In this document: positions 1-12,400 of the stretch, one piece after another
Position numbering within the stretch: the stretch's first letter is position 1
How the letters are laid out: each line of letters starts with the position of its first letter
Assembly: GCA_905160935.1 (NCBI GenBank)
Contig: CAJHZI010000435.1
Location: 1-64,000 of the forward strand
DNA from: Enchytraeus crypticus
Lineage: Eukaryota > Annelida > Clitellata > Enchytraeida > Enchytraeidae
DNA length: 64,000 bases
Reading direction: 5' to 3'
Position numbers and translations under genes: made by a program
Notes under the pieces: model-generated
The model's input: only the letters and a program-made list of their open reading frames with translations
What the model was told of the DNA's origin: nothing
Databases searched by the model: none

Positions 1-140
1 CATTAACGTGTGGATAAGGCCTAGCTTTTTTGTGAAGTGATTAACTCTTTGATCGAAGGTTTGCTCTTTATGAAAAGTGAAAAGCAGTATATGACTAAGA
101 ATATGTACCTTGGATCTGCCATTTGACGGAACCCTAGAGA
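1..140 (+). mobile_element. SINE family D, 3' part
   Basis: TTTGTGAAGTGATTAACTCT, GAATATGTACCTTGGATCTG and CCATTTGACGGAACCCTAGA, then GAGAGG and a (TA)n array at 148-313. The window edge cuts its 5' part. Confidence 0.8.
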
Positions 141-141
141 G

Positions 142-147
<6 letters not shown>

Positions 148-214
<67 letters not shown>

Positions 215-219
215 CATAC

Positions 220-313
<94 letters not shown>
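148..313. repeat. (TA)n microsatellite followed by (GA)n
   Basis: A long TA tract with TACATA interruptions, followed by GAGA repeats to about 376. Open frames through it are artefacts. Confidence 0.95.
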
Positions 314-316
<3 letters not shown>

Positions 317-343
317 GATAGATAGAGAGAGAGAGAAAGAGAA

Positions 344-378
<35 letters not shown>

Positions 379-689
379 GAAAGGGAATTGATTTATTCTT
401 CAGTGACCCTGACACAAATATGAATAATCAGTATATTAAAAATCATATTGTCATTCAGTTAATATTAGTATTAATAATTATTATGACTACATATAAAATT
501 GTATTTGTAACTCGATGAACTGTAACACATTTGAACTGACTTCTAAACTGTTACGGACTAAAACGAGTGAGCAAGGGATAAACAACGTATACGAGAGTAC
601 GAGTTAAAACTTGCGCCTCGTTAGTTACTGGGTCACAACAACTGATGATCAGTGGCTGGTAGCTGTGGGTATAAATAAAGAAAAAGTTG

Positions 690-950
690 TTGATCAAGCA
701 GCAGCTGCTGCTTGATCAATGATGTTACAAATCGATTATCAGTTGCTGATTATCAATAGTCAGAAGCTGACGAACAATTGTCATCTAATTGTGATTTACA
801 ATCAGTTGATGATGGTCAATTCTCAGCTGTTAATGATCAATTTTTGCTGCTGATGACAATTCTCAGCTATTGATGATCAATTCTCTGCTACTGATAATCA
901 ATTCTTAGCTTCTGATGATCAATTCTCAGCTACTGATTCTCAGCTGCTAA
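690..950. repeat. 30-bp perfect palindrome and GATCAATTCTCAGCT minisatellite
   Basis: Positions 690-719 read TTGATCAAGCAGCAG then its exact reverse complement. From about 780 to 950 an imperfect 24-27 bp unit (GATGATCAATTCTCAGCTAC) repeats, each unit carrying TGATCA and often CAGCTG. Confidence 0.85.
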
Positions 951-1175
951 TTATATATGTAATAAATATTTTAAAAGTTCCGATTCTTTATTCTTGTTGA
1001 AGGTCACTATCGGTATCAGTATCTTATCAGCGACAAGAACTTTAAATGGAGACTAAATTCTAATTTAATGTCGTTGTTAGCAACATACATTGTATGTATG
1101 CATGTATATATACTGTATGTATATATATATATACATATACATGTAGATAATATACACACACATATATATATATAC

Positions 1176-1238
<63 letters not shown>

Positions 1239-2088
1239 CACTGAGTTTTTTATAACTGATACCCCAAACTGTTTTAACAATAAAGTCGTAAGAAGTTGAC
1301 CGATGTTCTTGAAATTTACAGCACTTAACCAACAGCCAATTCTACAAAACATAGAGAAATTTTGTTTGAATATCTTTAATAACGTGAAAGTTATAGTTTC
1401 GCGAATAGGAGTGGGGTTAGATAAGAAATGTCCAATACAGGATTACGGGCGTGTTACAATTAGCGTATATTATCTCTCTAAAAATGCTAGCTAACACGCA
1501 ATATAAAATTTTTGCTAATGCTATTTTGAAGAGCAATCACTTCTTTTCAAAGCGACGTAAAATACGTGCTGATATGTTCTTAATTGACAAAGTTATTGAA
1601 CTTTTAATGCATGCATGGCTTGAAGAGAATAAACGAATAGTCATTTTAACTGTGGCACTAGAGGACGCTGTTGCAGTAGCTGCGGCGATAGCAGTTGTGG
1701 CTGACATGCAATGGATGTATTAATAGTTCAATAACTTTATCAATTAAGAACATATCTGCACGTATTTTACGTCATTTTGCAAAGAAGTGATTACTCTTTA
1801 AAATAGCATTAGCTGAGAATTTGTGACGTGTTCGCTATTATTTTTATGGAGATAATTTTTAGCTGCATGTAAAATGCCTGTAATCCTGTACTGGAAATTT
1901 CATACCTGACCCCACTCCTATTCGCAAAACTGTAAATTTTAAGTTATTAAAGATATCCAAACGAAATTTCTGTGTTTGCGAGAATTGGCTACTGGTCAAG
2001 TACTGTAAATGTCAAGGATATCGATCAACTCCTTATGGCTTTATTGTAAAAATAATTAGAGGTATCAGTTATTAAAAAAGACACAGTG
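1239..2088. mobile_element. Foldback element with about 370-bp inverted arms
   Basis: The left arm (1239-1605) and right arm (about 1725-2088) are inverted copies of each other at roughly 80% identity by eye. The outer ends read CACTGAGTTTTTTATAACTG and, reversed, CACTGTGTCTTTTTTAATAA. A unique spacer of about 120 bp separates the arms. Both ends abut (TA)n tracts, which suggests TA target preference. Short open frames inside are not coding. This is probably a non-autonomous DNA transposon or long-hairpin MITE. Confidence 0.85.
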
Positions 2089-2105
2089 CATATATACATA
2101 TATGT

Positions 2106-2182
<77 letters not shown>

Positions 2183-2275
2183 GGTTCAAATCCTGGGTTC
2201 GTCCGTCAGTGAAATCGCTTTCGAGTGAGGAAACTGACGTTAACATTAGCTTTACCAGCTTTATGTCTAAAGGAT
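2183..2275 (+). mobile_element. SINE family A, 3' half
   Basis: B box AGGGTTCAAATCCTGGG, then core TCGCTTTCGAGTGAGGAAAC, TGACGTTAACATTAGC and TTTACCAGCTTTA. It abuts a (TA)n(GT)n tract at 2113-2180. Confidence 0.85.
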
Positions 2276-2539
2276 GACTTTCAATCAACGCATCTGTAAC
2301 GCTTCTTTAATAACCACCAGCGGAGACACTTCAATACAAAGCTATTTACTCAAAAGATAAAGAAGACCGATCTGTTAGTTGCCCTACTTTTGATCAGTAG
2401 ACTAAGGATTCAATCCAGTCTAAACTCGCATGTAGCTGGGGATTTAATTAACACTAGCTGTAAGCCCGTCAATTGACTGGGAAAAGTTACGAAAAGTTGC
2501 TGGAGTTAGAGTAGAAACGACTAAACCATAATATACGTG

Positions 2540-2830
2540 GGGGGTTTTTCGCACTTGGTTTAGTTACGCGTCAATGATCGAAGTTAAGCTACGCTGGCCT
2601 CTGCTAATACTTTATGGGTGACCACCTTGGAAGACTGAGTGTTGACAGCTTTGAAAGAAAAATCCCAGAGTGTTGGAAGGTTACACTTAAACCCGCGCCT
2701 GCTGCAATTGATGTGCGATCAAAAGGCAACGATTACTAATACCCATGGAGAGAAAGGAGAAAATGGGTCTTAAACAAGCATCTGTGTTTCCTGACCCAGT
2801 GTGCCGTTATGTTATATTAAGTTATATCGA
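2540..2830 (+). mobile_element. 5S rRNA-derived SINE
   Basis: The head contains ATCGAAGTTAAGCTACGCTG, GCTAATACTTTATGGGTGAC, CACCTTGGAAGACTGAGTGT and TGACAGCTTT. These parallel the internal control region and 3' half of 5S rRNA (GAAGCTAAG, GGTTAGTACTTGGATGGG, GACCGCCTGGGAA, GGGTGCTGTAGGC). The body CCGCGCCTGCTGCAATTGAT and AAGGCAACGATTACTAATAC is shared with the other copies. Confidence 0.85.
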
Positions 2831-2839
2831 CGTCAATTC

Positions 2840-4260
2840 TTCACCGCTTTAGCAACAGCTGCCACTTGAGGACTGTAGCTTTGGAAATCTTATAACGTCC
2901 AAGTTGCAGTACAGTAGAACAATGCAGACAACTGGTTGCTTCATAAACTAACGAAAACCTAAACCTTACCGTACCCAGTTATTTAACATTACATTTTGTC
3001 GTTGTTAAACAGTAAGTGACTTGAGAAACCTTTTCAGTTTGTGCAACTTATCCTGTTTACCAACATTCCAATTCGAAATAGAATGATAGACAAGCTGGGT
3101 CCGAACTCTTTCCGCTCCGCATGTTATGAAATAGTTGCGATATTTTATCAGATACTAACACGGAATTCATAACATTATGATCACAGCAAATCTGACGAGA
3201 TTTCGCTGCAAAATAAACAGTTCTCGGATGTAATAGCTGCATTTACTACTATGCCGTTGAGCAGACCGATTTTGAGTTAAAGGCAAGTTCAAGGTCGTTT
3301 TCCTGTTTCGTAAACAAGTCAGATTTGTAAAATACATTGAATGTTATGCTTGCATATACTGATCCACATTCGAGTAACTTAACGATAAGCTACAGGTTCG
3401 TCAGCAGGAAGTTGATAGGCCCAAGCTTGATTTATGGTATTGCTTCTTGGTGTTCAGTATATTTCTTGGCACACCAAAGCGATCGGGTTTCACGAATTGG
3501 TTTATTTATTTTACATTCCTGACGTCGATATCTTCTTTTCTATAAATGACGTTAAAGAATCAAGTTTGGTCGATTTACTTCAATTTTTAGTTATATGAAA
3601 TATAAGCAATAAATTTTGAAAGTCTCCAACTATTTCTGAAAATATTGTCCAAATATTTAACAATTGAGACTAATTTAAAACACTTAGAAGACTTTATACA
3701 ATTATGTAAAGTTTTGTAAGTCATTGCATGGATTTGTACAGATCTGCTTCGAAACTTGCTTTCACATAATCAACTAACTACATGTCAGTTAGAGAACACA
3801 GAATCTTTTCTATCCACTTCTGTAGCTGGAAATACTCCTTCGATTAAATCAATCAGATGTACAGAAAACTGGAGGCCTACAAAACACGGTTAACACCATT
3901 GTTATACCCCATGTTGCATCTGTTTAGATTGCTTAAATTCGCATTTAGTGTCTAATACGCTTCTATTCCCCAGAGTGCGTAATGCGTATAGTAAAAAAAT
4001 ATTTGCCACTTTAAAAGTAGAAGAATATTGCAGTTGTACAGCTAGCTAAAGGCTGCACTGAGTTTAAGATATATGTTTTGTCACTGCGCACAAATTATTT
4101 TATTAGATAATATTCGAGTAAATAAGTCTTGAATAAATGCCTTCCAATTTCAAAACCATTCAATATAAAATTAACTTTAGACGTCTTGATATTTCCACTA
4201 GTCTTAAAGCGAAACCATTATTCAGAACGGCATTATTTATGAATTTAAATCGTTATTATG
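2840..4260. other. No recognisable gene or repeat
   Basis: AT-rich unique-looking sequence. Short open frames at 3057-3242 and 3337-3522 show no codon pattern or motif. 4345-5160 is similar. Both lie beyond the 3' end of the receptor gene. Confidence 0.5.
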
Positions 4261-4261
4261 A

Positions 4262-4345
4262 CAAAGCGTTACAATAATCTGACGTCCCTGATATCATCCT
4301 TGGATGACGAAACGGACGTTAAACCTTTATTATTATATTATAATA
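4262..4345 (+). mobile_element. SINE family b (TTA tail)
   Basis: TGACGTCCCTGATATCATCC, TTGGATGACGAAACGGACGT, TAAACC and a TTATTATATTATAA tail. Confidence 0.8.
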
Positions 4346-5169
4346 AAATAATAGTACAATGCCATTAATTTAATCTCCACAAGGCATATCTATTTGAAGG
4401 ATAAAATTGGATTTAGTGGCAATATGTCATCTTAATGTTCCCGTAATCGTAAGTTAAAAATATAAATTTGCTAAATATTTGCGAAATTATTTCAATGATA
4501 TGCATGACGTTGAAATAAAAATAACGATAGTACAATTAATTACAAGGCTGCTCTCCTCCAAGCCAATTTGAAATGCTGCAAAACTGGAACCATGATTATA
4601 TCCAAAATAAATACCCACCCACTAAAGGAGCACAACTTCAATATAGAAGCCTTTCTAAAGACTAGTGGAAAAGGGTATAGAATACTGAAAAAAACGAACA
4701 GCTCTTAACTCATTGACAATAAATGAAAGTGATAAAGGAGAAAAATAAATTTTTTCTATTTGTTTATGAAACTGTTCATCATTATAAGAATTCAAAGCTT
4801 GAAGCGAAGAATAAACATTAGTTCGAAAAATATGGATGAAGGGATGGAATTTCACTATGTATGCATTAATTTAATAGCATTAAAATTTTATATCTTAGGT
4901 AACAAATATCGTCTATTTAATTTTGTGAATATTGATTATTTTACAAAGCGAATTTCTGTCATTGATTTAATCCTGTTAGATACATTTCTTTGCTCAGTTT
5001 TCTGAATAAAATTAAGAGATCAGTGTAAAGGCTAAAATTTCAAATACAATACTTTTGATGAAATGCGGCAAGTCTAAACCAAGAGATGAAAACATTCAGA
5101 GTTCGTACAAATAACTGAATCCTGTGTGCGTCAAGTGTGATATAATAAATTGAAAACAATACTATTGTC

Positions 5170-5219
<50 letters not shown>

Positions 5220-5226
5220 CATGATC

Positions 5227-5267
<41 letters not shown>

Positions 5268-5368
5268 CATGATGATCATGATCATGATCATGATCATCAT
5301 CATCATCATCATCATCGTCATAATCATCATCATCATCATCATCATCATAATCATCATCATCATCATCC
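5170..5368. repeat. Inverted trinucleotide tract (ATG)n/(ATC)n
   Basis: About 30 ATG triplets, with GATCATGATCATGATCAT in the middle, then about 25 ATC triplets. The two halves are reverse complements and could form one hairpin of roughly 90-bp arms. Confidence 0.9.
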
Positions 5369-5371
5369 GTT

Positions 5372-5640
5372 GAATCACAGTCTAACCAGGGTCGGAATAC
5401 AAATAGACTGTCTCAAATCCTCTCTGTCCTACACCACACCACCAGCCAATCCCCTATTTAAGACTTCCATTTCTTTTGAATTTTTGTAGCAATTTCTGGA
5501 GCCTAGGGGCTCACCAGCCGAATACCCTCTCTGACGTTGGTATGGATCTTAGTGCTTTACTCGCCTTCTGCGACACATACAGTCACCGGTTGATCAATTC
5601 TTTAAACAGCCCGGAAACGACACATGAAAATACTATTGCC
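5372..5640 (-). mobile_element. SINE family E with (GAT)n tail
   Basis: In sense orientation (minus) the head ATTGATCAACCGGTGACTGT is followed by GTCGCAGAAGGCGAGTAAAG, a middle part GGTGAGCCCCTAGGCTCC, and the end CCGACCCTGGTTAGACTG before a GAT run. It lies about 80 bp beyond the receptor stop codon and may be part of the 3' UTR. Confidence 0.82.
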
Positions 5641-5723
5641 ATAAATCAAAAATTAAAACATAAATCTAAATGAAAAGTCCGAGACGAAATATTTTGAAGA
5701 AATAGTACAAATTTGTGATTAGA

Positions 5724-5942
5724 TCAGTAGAAAATGTAGTAGAAGCTGCCGTATGTTATCCAGTAGACCATGTTGAAGAGCAGGAATAGGCCTGGAAAGA
5801 GTCTCCTAGCTAGGTGATCGATACCCTTTGACGTCAGAGATGACTTCCACTTGTTGAGCTTCCTGGACCAAGAGTCCAGAGAGTGAGCCTTGGACGTGTT
5901 CTTACTCGAGTTCTTCTCCTCCTCCCCGAGTCCTTGTCTCTC
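5724..5942 (-). CDS. Receptor exon 10: M4 and stop
   Basis: This is a 219-nt phase-0 exon encoding residues 341-412 and a TGA stop. A charged, Ser-rich segment precedes [18 protein letters not shown] and MVYWITY, the M4 signature of the family. The acceptor TTTGCTCAG lies directly beside the 3' end of a family A SINE (5948 upward). No AATAAA was found just downstream. The 3' side runs into a family E repeat by 5640. Confidence 0.95.
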   Translation of the reverse strand, partial: ERQGLGEEEKNSSKNTSKAHSLDSWSRKLNKWKSSLTSKGIDHLARRLFPGLFLLFNMVYWITYGSFYYIFY

Positions 5943-6409
5943 CTGAGCAAATAAAGAGCTGGTAAAGCTAAGGTTAACGTCAGTTTCCTCACTCGAAAGC
6001 GATGTCAGTGACGGAAAAAAGATGTAAAGAAAGATGTAAAGATGTAATAATATCAAAGGCTTATAATAATGATGTAAATATCGTCATCGTCATCATCTTT
6101 ACCATCTTCTTTATCATCATTATCATCATCGTCATCATCACTATCATCATCATCATCTTCCTCATCTTCTTCCTGTGAATCCAATTTTTACTAGGGTCCG
6201 GACTTACGTATAAAAAGAGAATTGATTAATCAATAAATTATTGTTAGAAGAAGCGTATGCAGAATAATGAAAGAATAATGGTATATTAAAAGAAATGTTA
6301 TAGATGATTTAAAGATCCACTCGTATATGGACATGAAGAGAAAAACGGAACATAGAGATGAGTGGAGTCGCTATAGCTCATAGACCTGCCAGTAAACAGT
6401 GCACTAAGA

Positions 6410-6445
<36 letters not shown>

Positions 6446-9400
6446 GAGAATGAGACTATGAGAAAAACATCTCAGTGTCTCGTCTTTATTTTTAATGAGA
6501 TTCGGTTAGGCTTTCCATTGCTGATAGTATTATGTGAAATTAAAATCCTGAACTCATCCGTCGCTGATATTCCTTTTACAAAAGGAACTGACAGTCTGCC
6601 ATAGGACAAAGTACTTTAGGAATGACATGCGAAGAAAAGATAGTATTTAGTAGTAGGTACCGGATTCAAATCAAGTTCTCTACCCATCACTGGCATGCTT
6701 TCGAGACAGGAAACTAACGTTAAACTTGCCTTTGGTTTATTTTGCTGATTCGATCTTCGAAACTCCTTTAAAACGTCTCTGCTCCTATCGTTTTTCCTCA
6801 CTCACCATATCCTGCTCGTGAGAGTCTAGCAGTGCCTGACCCTCGCGGTCATTGACCTTCTTCCTCTCGGTTCTGACGCTGATGTTGACGAAGGCGTACT
6901 CGAGTAGGGCACCGAACACAAAGATCATACAGGCCGAGTACCAGACGTCGATAGCTTTAGGGTAGGAGACTCTCATGGCGTTACTTCTCGAGGTCGTCAG
7001 CTGTGTGGTCATAGTGAGAACCGTTGTGACACCTGCGGGTATTGTTTAATGCTGAGTGAGTGAATGAAACGTACCCGAGAGTAGTAAAAAATAATAAAAG
7101 TTTTATTATAAAATAGTAATTTAAATTACAGAATAAAATAAACTACTAATAAAATAAAACAATAAGTTAAACAACAGTTGAATAAAATAAACTCTTATAG
7201 TTTCCTGTCTTGCTATTATTCCTAAATGACTATAGTCAATTTTTATTCTCTTAGTAAATATAGTGTGGAAATGACTACTGTAGTGTATGGTCTAACAAAT
7301 GACTTTGATGGACAAATGTAGGTTTGTACTCAAGGCCATTGTCATTTATAAGTTTCCTGGCATAGGAAGTGGCAATTAATATATAAGACAGGTAATCCAT
7401 ATATCTGGCAGTCACGACTAAGACATATTACTACATAATAATTCTTTACAAGAACTGATGTAACAAAACTGGTATTCTCAAAGCTGAACCTGTCAATCAC
7501 TAGGCCGGTTTATGATGTAATCGTTTATCATAAGGAAAGATTTATAGTTAATCATTTATCATGAAGCAGAACTCTAACATCTCAAGTATGAAGAAATATT
7601 ACTGATATTTTGATATATTAACATAAGAGAGCTGTGAAATCAGTTCGGCATAAGTCTTCATTAATCTTGTAGCAACCGAGTTTGCTTACCAATTAATCTT
7701 AGGAAGTAATTTCTGTTTTATGGCCGAGTTCATGTACTTTAGTAACGAACGAGTGTAACGAACTTTAGTTATGAATTATAGCCAAGTTTGTGAAATATTA
7801 CTGATATTTATTATGTCATAATGGGACTTCACTACATGGTTTGGTTAATAAGCTTATAGTAATGATTAATCTTATGAATGCGATTAGCTTACTATATAAA
7901 GAGCTGGATTAAAGCCCGGAAAAGTTAGTTAAGTAAAAGTCAGAAATTAGTTAGCCCAGACTCCGTCCAGTTGGCCCAGCTGTAGCAGAGGTGGAAATCC
8001 ACTACGACCGGGTATTGTAAAGCTTAGTTAATACTTCTTTAACTAAAGGGAAGTAGGTCATTACTAAGCCAGTTTCGTTGGTTTCGATTAACTGTTTAAT
8101 TATAGTAGCATTTTAACCGTGTCTATGCTTAATATTATATATTTAAACAGTGTGGTTTGTTTAGTCTTAGTTGTTCTAAATAATTCATATGTACGGATTG
8201 TTCAATTGTTAAATAAAGCATCCTGCATATTTTAGAAACAGGATAAAGATATAACTAGTGTTAGCGACAGTTTCTTCACGTAGGATCTATTATCAGTAAC
8301 GGCCGAGCATGGGATTTGAATTCCGCGTATGCTGATCTGAAACCGAGTGCTCTACCGACATAGCTATCGGCACTAGCCGAGAGAATCAATCAGTCAATCA
8401 ACAAGTAAACAGTTGTTATCGACAGTTGAGTTATTATTTCAATACAATCGAGATAGAGCTAGTAGTTTATCAATTAGAGTTACCTCTCGCATAGGCCAAC
8501 CGAGTAGCTTAAAGTAAACAACATTGAGCAAATAAGATCTATGTATAAGGTGATTAAACTATATATCTTCTCGCTTCCAGGGACTATCTGTCTTCCAAAG
8601 TACGATCCCTGCGATTTAACTCATGGTTAAATCGACTCTGTTTCACTGCTACAGTTACCTATCTTGATGTTATTCCATTTAGTGTCACACAATTCGCTTT
8701 TGGGAAATACATTTATTTTCCTAAAGGGAAATATATTTATATACTGCATCTGTATTTACCTGGAGAATGAATTTCAATTTTTTAATATGCATTCAGACAG
8801 TATTTCGCCTCTCTAATTCATTCAGTTCATTGTCATTTAAATTGCATAATAGATGCATACTAGTGTGTATTGCCGAATAGAATTGCTTACACTGGATAAA
8901 TAAACAGTTCAGTAAAATTTAATAAATGTTATGTCACCATTAACAGATTTCATTCAATTCTTCGAAATTAAATTGTTTTAATATAACGACTTATTATAAT
9001 ATCGATGGAGTTTAAAAGTCAAACATTGATTTACTAATTGAAAATAAGATATGAATATAAACCCAGAGTTATACGAGCTGGTTCAGAGTTCTTGTTGATC
9101 CAGAAAGCCACCCATGACAACATCACGATCAGCATAGAGGGTATGTAGGTCTGCAGCACGAAGAATCCAATCTTTCTTTTAAAGTAAAAGGAAGCCATTA
9201 GACAAGAATAATTTCCTGCAACAACAGAAATCACGACAGAGTTGTATTGAAATAAAATCATTTCTCTTCTTACATACGCGGCTGCATTACCTCTCATGTA
9301 AATAGTTAGAGAACAGAGACTAAAATGCAATTTCAGACTTACATGTAAGCCTTTCTCATTTGTTTCAATTTTGTAAACCTAAAAGTGTTACACTGAAGAT

Positions 9401-12400
9401 TTAACATCTTTATTTGTAATTTAATTTAAATGAATTGAAAGTTTCAAATAGGGTGACTGATGATATGATGTAGGACAGAGAGGATTTGAGAGAGTTTTTC
9501 GTATCCCGGTGAGCTGGGATTTGGGGGAAGATGATGATGATAATTTATAATTAATCAATGATTATCGGTTATTGCTGGTTTTCAAGGACACATCTGGGTG
9601 AGGGGGGCTAGCGAGGGCTAAGCCACCCATAAATTCGATGCTCAGCCCCCCAACTTTCAACCACTTATTCATACAGATATATAGGGATTGAAAGAAAATT
9701 CCATATAGCCTCCTCAATTAATCCCCTCTATTTCATGACTTTAGTCTCGGCCATGCCTGTAGTTTTCCTACAATCGCTGTAGTCACTACTCATGCAGTGA
9801 AACATCCGGTTCAAATGTGCGCAGTGGCGTGGCCAAGATTAATCTTCGAAGAAGCACTCTAATCTTGGAAGCCGCACTCTTATCTTGGGAGTCGCACTCT
9901 AATCTTGGGAGCGGCACTCTAATCTTGGGAGTCGCACTCTAATCTTGGGAGCCGCACTCTAATCATGGCAGAGGCACTCTAAGCTTGGGAGAGGCACTCT
10001 AATCTTGGAAGGGGCTCTCTAATCTTGGAGGGAACACTCTAATCTTGAAAGGGGCACTTTGACAGACGACACATTTTACAGTAGATAGTGCGTACTATTA
10101 TATTTTAGGCTTTTTAGTTTTATATAATATCCTGGGGGTCATATGCCCCCTGCCTCAGCCTCGCTACGCCACTGAATGTGCTCTTCCTCAGCAGCGAATA
10201 ATGACAGGTTGAATATTAAGAATTCATCTAATGCTACTAGCCTATAGCAAATATGTGCGCTACATCCTAATTAAACAAGTAAAAATATTGCTATAACTTT
10301 TCTATTATTTTTGAAGAGATATTAATCCTACCTTAAAATGGTCATTAAATAATAATTATGGTTCAATACTTCTCTAAAGCATTCTATTCTATTTACATTT
10401 CACTCGCATATTTGTTGATTCAACTTAAAATAAAAAGTTGACCCCGACGTGATTTGAACACGCAACCTTCTGATCTGGAGTCAGACGCGCTACCGTTGCG
10501 CCACGGAGTCGCACGAATATGAATGATATGCTGTGAACCTTGTCTGAGACATACAGGTCTTAATCAGTACTGTAGCTACATGGTAAAGGCTCTGTCAGCC
10601 TACAGTGTAGGCCCTATAAGTCGACTTATAATGTTTTATCGATTTCGCCCTTCGCCTTATCATCGATCGACATCTTAGCTTACATACATGTAAATTATGT
10701 AAATTGTGACGATTCATTGTCAGTTTTAATTACTCTTTCTCATGAGTTCTACAATTAGGTAATTCAAGGTACATATTCCTACCTAATAGTCTAGTACCCA
10801 GGAAGTATGCTTTCAAGCTACATAACTAGCATCCTTTTATCGATTAACCGCTTTGAAAATAGTTTTGATTCAAGGTACATATTCCTACCTAGTATCAAAG
10901 GGAAATATCTAATTAAAAATGAGATGAAAATAAATAAAATTAAATAAACTCTCATTTTATTAATAAATTGAAAAATTCCTTTGATTTAACTAGATGAAAT
11001 AGCCTAGTTATCGAAAATAGGTCTTTTATTAAATAGCTATGCAAAAACGGAAAATTAGCTGGAGGCCAAATCAAGGAAAAAGTAAAAGAGGAAGACCTAG
11101 GAGTACTTGATTCGACAAAATCAACAAAGATTTGAGAACATTGAACACTTCATGGAAAAAGCTGTGAGAACTGTTGATAATAAAAACGAATAAAGGAATG
11201 TTGCCGCCTAATGTTCTCTTCAGAACGGAACTTATGACGATTCCCGAGCATATCACATGACAAAGCAATGATGATGCCAAACCCCTATAATGAGGTCTCT
11301 GATAAGGAAGAGACAATAGATCAGTTCGGTAATTGAAACATATTTTGTTGCATGTTAACACTGGTTTGTTTATGTTGCCATATGATACATAAATTTACAT
11401 GTAAATGTAATGGGTCTATATTATAACTTCGTTATAATGCATGCATACCGTTATAATGGGTGAAAGAGTTAAACTATAAGTGTTAAGTTATTCTTTAATT
11501 AATATCCGTACAGTAGGTTGTAAAGTAAATAACATTTCTAAAGAAAACTTGTATTAGAAATTTTATGAGGAACTAGTACATTTCAATAGTATTTTATGCA
11601 GTGTTTAGTTTTTCTAGTCCACTGTTTATATTTGGTGTCCACGATGTTCTATTTATAGCTACTACCGAAGAGATCTATTAAAACAACCGAGGTAATTTCT
11701 CATTGGCTTATTCCATTACTCTTTTGCATAATTACCTAGTTTGTTTCTTACGAAACGTGTAATAGTGTAAAACCACTGGGTGCGTGCTTGTATATGTACT
11801 TGTGTGCATGTGTGTGTGTGAGTGGTGTGAGAGAGAGAGAGAGAAAGAGAGAGACATACAGACATACAGACAGACAGACAGTCAGACAGATAGACAGACA
11901 GACAGACATAGACAGAGACAGAGAGAAAAATAGAGAGAGAGAAACACAAAGAGAGAGAAACAGAGAGAGTGGAAGAGAAAGAGAGAGAAACACAGAGGAG
12001 AGTGACTGAAGGAGAGAGAGATAAAGAAAGAGACAGAGAGAGCAAAAGAGACAGAGAGTGAGAGAGAGAGAGAGATAGAAAGAAAGAGAGAGAAAGATAG
12101 AAAGAGAGAGAGAGAATTACGCATAGCTAAGTAGACTTTGTGAAGGGATTAACTTGTTGATCTAAGGAGTGCTCTTATGGAGCGAGAAAGCAGACTTTGA
12201 GTATGAATATGTACCTTGAACCTGCCACTTGGCAGTGCACTGAAGACGAAGAAGAAGAAGAAGAAGAAGAAGTATAACGCGAAGAAGTATAACGCACCAG
12301 CCTCACCTGTTTTATAATTTTCTACACAGTTCTCATAGTGTGGAGGATCAGCGAGGTGGAATTGAGGCAGGTTGAGCTCATCGTATTTGATCTCTATGGC

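Noticed and set aside
1303..1723. Two plus-strand frames that might form a small gene
   Set aside because: They lie in one arm and the spacer of a foldback element; the matching arm on the other side has no equivalent frame.
8285..8375. A second tRNA gene
   Set aside because: A and B boxes are present, but the acceptor and anticodon stems do not pair and the sequence matches SINE heads elsewhere in the window.
11071..11361. 96-codon minus-strand frame in receptor intron 7
   Set aside because: It overlaps the start of MITE family G and has no domain; the receptor reading frame does not include it.
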